Source of the DNA: Flaccisagitta enflata
Taxonomy: Eukaryota > Chaetognatha > Sagittoidea > Aphragmophora
DNA length: 64,000 bases
Assembly: GCA_965153355.1 (NCBI GenBank)
Contig: OZ231127.1
Span: 73,904,001 to 73,968,000 of the forward strand
Direction of reading: 5' to 3'
The notes beneath the pieces are model-generated. The model ran no database searches, was not told the origin of the DNA, and saw only the letters and a program-made list of their open reading frames with translations. Shown here piece by piece: positions 56,652 to 64,000 of this stretch (positions are counted from its first letter, which is position 1; each line of letters opens with the position of its first letter). Position numbers and translations under genes: made by a program.

Positions 56652-56766
56652 TATGTCCGTTCGTTCATTTGTCCATCCATTCATCCGTGTGTGTGAGTGC
56701 GAGGGAGTTGTTCTGCCTGCCCACCCGTCCCAGACGATATTGTTCGTAAACTCGCGTCACTTGTTT
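56652..56766 (+). mobile_element. Family D element, partial
   Basis: GTCCGTTCGTTCATTTGTCC words, then CTGCCCACCCGTCCCAGACG, ATATTGTTCGTAAACTCGCG, TCACTTG end. The hairpin end is missing. Confidence 0.55.
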
Positions 56767-56894
56767 TTTCTTTATACATTTGAAATTTTCAATTGGAGGG
56801 TTAAGGGTCAGTAAGATGACTTTCAAAACATATTCTACGTCGTCCATTCAATCAATCAAAGCCGCACTTTTAAATGACAATTTATCATATTAGA

Positions 56895-57254
56895 TTTCAA
56901 AATAATTAAACAAAATCTTATACCATTTTGAAGATCTCAAAGACATCCTTCATTTGGCTCCAATCTGGTATTTCTAGCTTTATTCGTTTAGAAATGGCAT
57001 AAAAAAGAGTGAATACATTAAACATTGCCATTTTCAGTTTTGCAATCCTATTGAAAAGAGTATTTTTGCAAAAAAGAGGTTCACTTTGGCAAGCTCTATC
57101 TCCTAAACAGTTTGAGATACAGACCTGGGGTTGGTATAGAATGAAAGAAAATTCAAAAATCTTTAAAATCAATTGAACAAAAAAATTTTGAATTAATTTT
57201 TTGTGTCTCTTCCACTCAGCTACAAAAGGGTGCGGCTTTTTTTTATTCGCGTAG
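56895..57254 (-). mobile_element. Truncated copy of the mariner-type MITE at 60.3 kb
   Basis: Read in reverse it shares GGCTCCAATCTGG-ATTTCTA, GTTTGAGATACAGACCTGGG and the end TTTTTTTATTCGCGTAG followed by TA. The opposite end is lost. Confidence 0.55.
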
Positions 57255-57309
57255 TATTCTCTCTTTTTCATCTCGTTTCAAAGTTCTAATTTCTGCGCTT
57301 CTCTTAGTC

Positions 57310-57343
57310 TGTTTTAGTCTCTGTCTGTCTCTGTCTGTCTGTC

Positions 57344-57378
<35 letters not shown>

Positions 57379-57390
57379 TTCTTTCTTTCA
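57310..57390. repeat. (TGTC)/(TC)n
   Basis: TGTCTCTG words and a TC run. Confidence 0.92.
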
Positions 57391-57660
57391 AAGTCTACCT
57401 TAGATGTAAAATAGCAATACAAAATAGAAACAAGATTTGCCAAGGAATAAGCAATGACCGAGTGAAATTAAAGAAGAAGGTGCAACAGATTTGAAACATC
57501 TGTCTTAGTTGGAACGTTTCTGCTGATGGATGTTTTTTGCTTCTCTTGATTGGCCAAAAAAGGCTCAACCAAATTTCGTGAAGGAAGATGAGAAAGGTGG
57601 AAACTTTTCTCTTGCTAGGACAGGCATGAAAATTTTTGACAACAGTTCGATCGACGTTTT
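57391..57660. other. No gene seen
   Basis: Short unique stretch between two TC microsatellites. Confidence 0.45.
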
Positions 57661-57689
57661 TTTCTCTTTGTCTCTCTCTCTCTCTCTGC

Positions 57690-57756
<67 letters not shown>
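57661..57756. repeat. (TC)n microsatellite
   Basis: TC run ending directly at the short end of the family A copy. Confidence 0.96.
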
Positions 57757-57758
<2 letters not shown>

Positions 57759-57759
57759 C

Positions 57760-58554
57760 TTTTTCGGCAGCGGCCCCAAAGGGGCCGATTACCTATGCTT
57801 TCACATATGCAGAATTTTCTCCTTCTCTTCCTTCTTCTTCGTCCCCCCCCCCCACACCCCACATCTAGGCTAATATCCTACTATGCCTTGAAACCTCAAT
57901 TCCAGCCCCGAGGCCTAAATCCAAGCTTGGTGGCCCAAATCTCAGCCTGGAGGCTCAAATCCCAGCCTCAAGGCTCAAATCCCAGCCTCAACGCCCATAT
58001 CCCAGGCCTCATGGGCCATGTCCAAATCCCAGCCAAATCCCAGCCTTATAGACCAAATCCCAGCCTCCAGCCTCAAGACCAAAAACAATAGAAACAGCAT
58101 AGGTCATCAGTAGGGTGACTTAAAATATGGTCAAATCCGAATCTTGTCTTCCTTGCGGGAGAAATGTGACCATTTCCATCATAGATGGTAACTCTAAAAT
58201 CTGGAGATGATCAGACAAAGTTTACTCATGGCCGCAACCCCACCCAATTCCCATTATAAAAGATAGGAAGCTGCAGAGGCCAAAATCCTTCCTGAACATT
58301 TTCTATGGGAAATGAGGGGGGGTTGCGGCCATGAGTAAACTTCATTTGATTGCCACCAGATTTTAGGGTTATCATCTGTGATGGAAATGGTATCATTTCT
58401 CCCGCGAGAAAGACCAGATTCAAATATGACCATATTTTCAGTCACCCTAGTCATCAGCCCTTTCGGGGCCACTGCCCCTCTAACCACCACATACCCACAT
58501 ACACTCACACAGGGGCAACTGGTACCACTGACCATCTAACGCTTTTGCGACTAC
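57760..58554 (+). mobile_element. Family A element with nested hAT-type MITE
   Basis: TTTTTCGGCAGCGGCCCCAA, GATTACCTATGCTTTCACAT start; AAATCCCAGCCTCAAGGCTC units; a damaged inverted block (ACAGCATAGGTCATCAG) interrupted at 58111-58449; CAGGGGCAACTGGTACCACT, GACCATCTAACGCTTTTGCG, ACTA end. Confidence 0.75.
58111..58449. mobile_element. 339-bp palindromic hAT-type MITE
   Basis: The ends TAGGGTGACT and AGTCACCCTA are inverted copies, extending to near-complete arms (ACTCATGGCCGCAACCCC inner match). GTCATCAG is duplicated exactly on both sides (58103-58110, 58450-58457). An 8-bp duplication with TAGGGTG ends fits hAT. Excising it plus one duplicate restores the family A sequence GGTCATCAGCCCTTTCGGGG. 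Confidence 0.9.
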
Positions 58555-58575
58555 TTTACTAGTGTCCATTGGCCA

Positions 58576-58861
<286 letters not shown>

Positions 58862-60221
58862 CAGAAATTACCCCTACTTTCACAAAGGAAATAGGTCTAC
58901 TTATGCCTCAGGAGATTTTAATTTGGCAAACTATTTATAGAGTTTATCATATACATCTTAATGGTAAAGATTTATCAGTTCAATGAATTTTTCATGTTTA
59001 AACAGATGGAACATCAAAATAAGATATAATATTAGGGATAACACAAATATTGTTGCGGAATTATGAAAATCAAGCTAATAAATGTGTTTGTTTTTGTTAG
59101 TGGATAAGAAAACATTCAGACTCATGAAAGTGGATTCTGACTGTCTTTTGTTTTAAGAAAAGACATGTGAGTTAAATCATGTTATTCATGAATTCAGATC
59201 AAAAATTTGCCTAGAGGCACACAAAATATGAACTAAATCATTTTTCATCTCAATCTAACATGAAAAGGATGATTCACTAGCCTCAAAGTCGGCATAGATG
59301 TCCTTTCCACATCAAATTTCAAAGAATCATACCATCATACGTTTCTACAAGGGCATTTAGTAAAAAAATTTCAGCGCTGTTGCTCAAAAGTCATTAATTC
59401 ATTTTATCACTTGTCTCATTGCAAAAAGCATCCCCTTTCAATGGAAGTATTAATCAAAGAATAAGTCTCGAAGGCCCTAATTTGCATTTCCTCATATATC
59501 TCCTTTCCAAAGAATCCCAAACGCAGCACCGCTTAAGTCCTTGACGCAAAGCGCTTTGAATGTGAATGATGGTTTTTCAAAATGCCCGCTTTTCCAAGAA
59601 ATTAGGAATTCAAAATGATGTTAAGATAAAAGTAATCTTAGACAATCACTCCATTTGAAAGACATTGTTTTGGGAGAATTTGTTCACTGCTGACAATGAT
59701 AAATTGTGGCAAGTGGAACTTTCAATTTCTTTTCTTGAGCGATGATTCAAAAGGCCAGAAATAGGACATTTGATATTTGCTCTCTTTGTCATTTGAATAA
59801 AAACATTAACTTCAAAAAGACTTGAATTATTGTTTAAAGGGTAAAGATTTTTCTGCCTTGGTTTAGAAGGGTGTCAAACTTTTGTGGCGTCAGCGACTTT
59901 TCGCCTCAAAAGAAGAGCCGTTTTTTGTGACAGCGCTGATAGATGACGAGTTTGCGTTCCAGCGCTTTTCTCTCATGGGCACAAGTTTCGACTGCTTTTG
60001 AATTTTACGCAGGCGCTCTAAATGCAATAAGCGCAATTAAAGAATCATTATCATCAACTCATTATTATTCATTTCATATGGATGGCTAATCTATTACAAG
60101 ACACACCCCTTACAGATACGAGGCAATCAAAAAGTGAGCAGACTTCATATGTGGGCATACTACACATATGAGCATAGTGTTGCTTAAATAGCTTGCTTAT
60201 ACTCATTTATTATACTGTTTC
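58862..60221. other. No gene seen
   Basis: About 1.35 kb of AT-rich sequence with no notable repeats and no frame worth calling. The longest quiet stretch in the right half. Confidence 0.5.
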
Positions 60222-60262
60222 AGCAAATTTCAGCAAATTTCAGCAAATTTCAGCAAATTTTC
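60222..60262. repeat. (TTTCAGCAAA)n, four units
   Basis: Ten-base tandem repeat just left of the MITE. Confidence 0.9.
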
Positions 60263-60282
60263 TGAAAATCATCTAGCATATA

Positions 60283-60703
60283 CTATGCAAATCAAAAAAA
60301 GAGACGCACCTCTTTATTTATTTATAAGACAGACAAAAGATAATAATTTGAACTATTTTCAGTAGAATCATTTTCAAAGATTTTCAAAAAATCTATCAGT
60401 TTAAACCAAGTCCAGGTCTGTATTTCAAACGGTTTAGAAGCTAGAGCTCTGCAAATAGATGCACTATTTTGCTAGAATTTTGCTAGAATGCACTTTTTAT
60501 ATAGGGATTGCGAAACTGAAATAAGATACATTTTTATTCAAACTAATGCCATATCCAAATGAAAAAAGATAGAAATGCCAGATTGGCGCCAAATAAAAGT
60601 ACTTTTGAAGGGCTTTAAAATGGTCTAAGAATTTAATCATTTTCTCTAAAATTGTACGGCTTAATCAGCCATCTAAAAGTGGGTCTTTTTTTTATTTGCG
60701 TAG
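60283..60703. mobile_element. 421-bp mariner-type MITE
   Basis: The ends CTATGCAAATCAAAAAAAGA and, inverted, CTACGCAAATAAAAAAAAGA are flanked by TA on both sides (60281-60282, 60704-60705). No transposase. A truncated relative lies at 56.9-57.3 kb, and interior similarity extends to the long-TIR element at 17.2-18.2 kb. Confidence 0.8.
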
Positions 60704-61501
60704 TATATTATATGAATTCAACAATTCAACAATTCAACAATTTTTTCCCTTGCAAGCTTGCTTGTATTTTGTTTCTTGAATTCAACTGATGATAGCCAGA
60801 ATATATAAAGGGATACTACAAATAAGGGCTCCAGAGCCATAGAAATGTCTGGCGTAACTGTTTAACATTTATCATGATGTAAGTGGTGCCTTTATGTTCC
60901 AGCTTGCAGGCCCCCAAAGTCAGGCAACCTTTTAAGCACAAAAATTGTGCTTAAGTTTTGCTCATTTCCACTGAAGCACGATGTCGTGCTTCAGTGGAAT
61001 GAAGAATAACTACGGTCATCCTGCAATTCGAGCATCAGTCAAATTGGAAATAACTGATTTTTCATGGTAGCGAAGATAGCCAAAGTAATCTTTAGTTACT
61101 TTTATGTGAAGAACTCATCTCCTATCTTTTTACATTTTACTATTTCTCTTCACCTAAGTAGACTTACTAAATAAAGAGAATGTTGATATTAACAGGAAAA
61201 TATCTTTTTAAATCTACTTAGTTTTAGTCACATAAAAAAATGTGGGAAAACTTTTTTTTTCATAAGGACATAAATTCATGTAATAGGAAAAAGATTTTGT
61301 CATGAAAAAAAAACTTAAAAGAAAAAAAAATCAAGAGATATTTTCCAAAGATAACAATCTTTGACAAATTTATTTGAATAAGAGAAATAAAAAAAGTTGT
61401 CAATTCCACTGAAGTGAATCTTAGTGACCAATCAAAGAAAGACTGGATTGACTTTTTGTTTCAGTGGCTAGCTCCCCCAAAGTATCCTTTATTATTTATA
61501 T
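60704..61501. other. AT-rich, no gene; includes a perfect 16-bp inverted repeat
   Basis: TTCCACTGAAGCACGA and its exact inverse lie at 60966-60999. TTCCACTGAAG recurs at about 61404. Otherwise no feature. Confidence 0.5.
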
Positions 61502-61888
61502 ACACGTAGCAGTTTGGTTGAGAATGCAGAGGCTTGGTTTTGCTATGTTGGAAATAAAAAAAAAGTGTGATCATCACTGGTGACCTTATGACTTTTGTAG
61601 CAGGTTTCGTTCCTTACGCACTTCAACTTTCACTTTCACAGATTTATTTTCATGTTCTCGTCAAAACAAGGCCGTATACACGGCTACCGAAGTTTAACAT
61701 AAAATCTTGAGAATGAAATTTACGAGATCTATTTACCAGAGACACGTAGCAGTTTGGTTGAGAATGCAGAGGCTTGGTTTTGCTATGTTGGAAATAAAAA
61801 AAAAGTATCAAAGTGTGATCATCATTGGTGACCTCATGACTTTTGTGGACGGTTTCGTTCCTCACGCACTTCAACTTTCACTTTCACA
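61502..61888. repeat. 139-bp direct duplication straddling a C-element end
   Basis: ACACGTAGCAGTTTGGTTGA … CAACTTTCACTTTCACA occurs at 61502-61640 and 61742-61888. The second copy has an 8-bp insertion (TATCAAAG) and a few substitutions. Confidence 0.92.
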
Positions 61889-61919
61889 AATTGTAGAGTC
61901 GCGTGCACGCGACTAAAAA
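61665..61919 (-). mobile_element. Family C element carrying a copy of flanking DNA
   Basis: AACAAGGCCGTATACACGGC, TACCGAAG on the left and the perfect palindrome AGTCGCGTGCACGCGACT plus AAAAA on the right. In place of the GTCC run and the usual body it contains the second copy of the 139-bp sequence that lies just outside its left end. Confidence 0.7.
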
Positions 61920-62089
61920 GTCCGTTTATCTGTTCCGCGTTACAAAATCCGTCAAAGACGGATCGGTTAAACGTGAGAGCAATCTTGTTAGAAAATATTT
62001 CATGGATGACTGAATTGGTATGCATGCGGGTGTGATTTTTGTGTCCCGGGGGGTCATTTGTTCTTCGGGCGTATCATCTTCCCGTTTGT

Positions 62090-62560
62090 GCCGGCTTAAG
62101 GCCGCTTCCAAACCGCCTCCGAGCCGCCAAAGAGCCACCCCTAAGCTTCCGCCTCCAAGTCGCCTTTAAGCTTCCTCTGAGCTGCTGTTGCCACTGACCC
62201 GCCGCCTTCAAGCCACCTCTTAACCGATTCCCAGCCTCCCCCAAGCCACCGCGTCCAACCATCCTTGAGACGCCTTTGAACACCCAATGCTACCTTCAAG
62301 TCACCTCTATTCGCCTCTGAGCTGCCGCCCCTAGCTGCTGCCGCCTTCAAGCCAACTCTAAAGCGATTCCTAGCCTCCCCCAAGCTACTGCATCTAACCA
62401 GCCTTTGAGAAGCCTTTGAACATCCCAAGCGGCCTCCAAGCCACCTCCAAGCCGCCCCTGAGCTGCCGCTCCTAGCTGCTACCGCCTCCAAGTCGCCTCC
62501 CAGCCGCCTCTGAACCGTCGCCTCCGAGCCGCCTCTGAACCACCGCCGTCGTCCGCCAAA
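62090..62560. repeat. GCCGCCTCCAAGCC-type minisatellite
   Basis: Irregular 10-20 bp units with a higher-order period of about 140 bp (CTCCCCCAAGC-AC-GC near 62238 and 62377, each followed by CGCCTTTGAACA-CC or AGCCTTTGAACATCCC). GC-rich. The minus-strand Ala/Gly/Arg frames are translations. Confidence 0.8.
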
Positions 62561-62839
62561 TCCCTTCTTCTCCTCTTCCTCTTCCTAATTAATTGGTGAC
62601 GAGCGTGACCGCCATTTTTCCTCCTTTCATTCTCTCATTAAATTTTTTTTCTCTTTCGCCCTCCAAAAATAACACAGCCTCAACTTTCTCTCTCTTTCTC
62701 TTCTTCCCTTTACCAACACTCACACATTTTCATTCTATTTTGAGACAAGGTTCGCTAATTACTGTTTCAGTGTTTTGTGTTGGAATGGAATGGTGTGATA
62801 ACAATACCTGTGACTAACATTGAACATTCTCATTAATTT
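62561..62839. other. No gene seen
   Basis: CT-rich then AT-rich sequence before the LINE tail. Confidence 0.5.
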
Positions 62840-63440
62840 GATGAATGAATGAATGAATTTATTTCGTAGCAAACATAAATATACAATTTTTGGAAATTGT
62901 AGGGAAAAAGTCTGCAACGGAGGATAGTCTGTTAAAGTCTGATCGACTTTTTTCCAACAGAGTCCTCATAAAATAAAAATATGATTCGTAACGAAAGCGT
63001 AAATAAAAGAGAAAAAATGGAGGTAAACATGTTTAAAAGGTAAAATCCAGTTTCGTATCTGTCAGATAAGCCATATGCATCAACTATAGCGAGAAATCAG
63101 ATACTCCTTTAATTTTGTTTTAAAAACTCGAAATTCACCAATTGATTTGATGTAAACTGGAAGATCATTCCATTCTTTAATCGCCGAGAACGCAAAACTG
63201 TTAGGTGAAAGAGAAAGCTCACGCGAAAGTTGAAAGTTGTAATGACTACCGCGCGTGTTATGATCGTGAACTTGTGACAAAGATGTAAAGTTTGGAAGGA
63301 GATACTTAGGAGCCAGTTTATGGCGGATCCGGAAAAGATGTGCCATCTTGAAATACTTTACGCGATCAGGGATTGTCAACCAAGATGTTTTATGTTCACT
63401 GCATCCGCTAGTTTTGAATTCAAAAAAAGTTGTGATGACC
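62840..63440 (-). mobile_element. 3' end of a non-LTR (LINE) retrotransposon
   Basis: The minus-strand frame at 63080 to about 63437 encodes the C-terminal tail typical of CR1/Jockey-type reverse-transcriptase proteins. A short 3' UTR follows, ending in (ATTC)n on that strand (GAATGAATGAAT at 62842-62857 on plus), a usual simple-repeat tail. The copy is 5'-truncated near 63440. Confidence 0.7.
63080..63437 (-). pseudogene. LINE reverse transcriptase, C-terminal fragment
   Basis: About 118 residues. It contains TIPDRVKYFKMAHLFRIRHK, APKYLLPNF, VHDHNTRGS, then FAFSAIKEWNDLPVYIKSI and FKTKLKEYL. The H-x2-NTR … W-N-x-LP … F-K-x-x-L order is the standard end of LINE ORF2, after the catalytic domain. 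The catalytic core is absent, so the copy is dead. No ATG: the frame opens after a stop near 63440, as in a 5'-truncated insertion. Confidence 0.75.
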
Positions 63441-64000
63441 TTAAGAAAAGGTAAGGGTTAACAGAAAATCGTTCAATTTTTTCTCTTTTTCTGCTGTAGC
63501 TTAAAACTGGGAAAAAAATACTTAACTCAATCTGAATTTTTTAGGATAACACAATAAGTCTTTATCTCTGGGCTCTCCACGTGAAGTACATTTTTCGGTC
63601 ATTCAATACGCGCACGGTTCTTCTTTTGATTATCGATCGTGTGTTGACCCTTGGATGTTGAACTTTTTTGCCCAACTCAGCCCAGTGCCAAACTCGATTT
63701 CAAAGAGAATTACGCCTGGAAATTGAAAAATATCTGACTCCTAAAGAGTCTTGTAATTTTGACCACAATAACTAAGTTGAATCAGTGAAGATTTTCTTTT
63801 TTAAGGGATTCACCGTCTGACGGATAGATAAACAGATGGACCAACTGGCTCAGGCGCTCAACAATGTATGATTAGTGGAACAATATCCCTCAGGTTAGGC
63901 CTTGTGAGCTATCACTGCCTAGTTACTTCGCGTATACAGCACGCGACAAAAAAAAAAAACAACCCACTCACGGATTCGCATAGAAACGCATCTACGCGAA
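63441..64000. other. No gene seen; C/D-like scrap near the end
   Basis: AT-rich. GACGGATAGATAAACAGATG, GACCAACTGG near 63820 and AGCACGCGACAAAAAAAAAA near 63940 recall reverse-strand C elements in decayed form. Confidence 0.4.

Overview
The window reads as accessory, gene-poor nuclear DNA of an invertebrate-type metazoan. The evidence is one array gene of C2H2 zinc fingers with TGEKPF-type linkers, a relic Tc1/mariner-type transposase, the 3' end of a non-LTR (LINE) retrotransposon, several MITE-like DNA elements with clean target duplications, and a very heavy load of microsatellites and minisatellites. There is no operon structure, ribosome binding site or CRISPR. The species cannot be named from the sequence alone.

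Protein-coding content is small. The only convincing gene is a zinc-finger gene on the minus strand at 2811-4051, with about 13 fingers and a one-base frameshift in finger 3. Weaker candidates are an intron-containing or decayed open region at 53.7-56.4 kb, a possible exon near 35.4 kb, a LINE endonuclease-like scrap at 9.3 kb, a transposase relic at 20.7-21.1 kb and a LINE reverse-transcriptase tail at 63.1-63.4 kb. Most long open frames in the window are only translations of simple repeats.

Nearly everything else is dispersed repeats. Family A/B elements have inverted ends built on GGGCAGCGGCCCC (a GC-rich hairpin), one extended end, and a core of about 20-bp tandem units that varies greatly in length and can switch orientation. 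Copies lie at 0-0.8, 6.7-7.1, 10.4-11.7, 23.4-24.1, 27.6-28.0, 30.2-30.5, 43.6-44.7, 45.9-46.7 and 57.8-58.6 kb. Family C/D elements start with a short palindrome (AGTCGCGTGCACGCGACT in the best copy), then a run of GTCC/GTCG, and end in CCGGCCTTGTT or a D-type variant. About 22 copies are scattered from 8.5 to 61.9 kb. Smaller families F and G, a 360-bp satellite, 30-, 66- and 80-bp minisatellites and MITEs fill most of the rest.

Region by region: 0-8.2 kb holds A copies, a Tc1-type MITE, the zinc-finger gene and a three-level nest of insertions. 8.2-15.9 kb holds microsatellites, A4 with a nested 615-bp foldback, and satellites. 16-22.4 kb holds a long-TIR element, an interrupted MITE, a transposase relic and a large C copy. 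22.4-34.4 kb is dense in microsatellites, A, B, C and D copies and minisatellites. 34.4-41.6 kb is quieter, with possible exons. 41.6-53.6 kb holds a tRNA-like sequence, C copies, a 66-bp minisatellite punctuated by B copies and CAA arrays. 53.6-64 kb holds the candidate decayed gene, A8 with a nested hAT-type MITE, a mariner-type MITE, a C copy that carries flanking sequence, and the LINE tail.

The most interesting signal is the A/B and C/D repeat system: conserved hairpin ends, exchangeable tandem-repeat cores, repeated head-to-tail junctions, and C copies associated with duplicated or captured flanking DNA.
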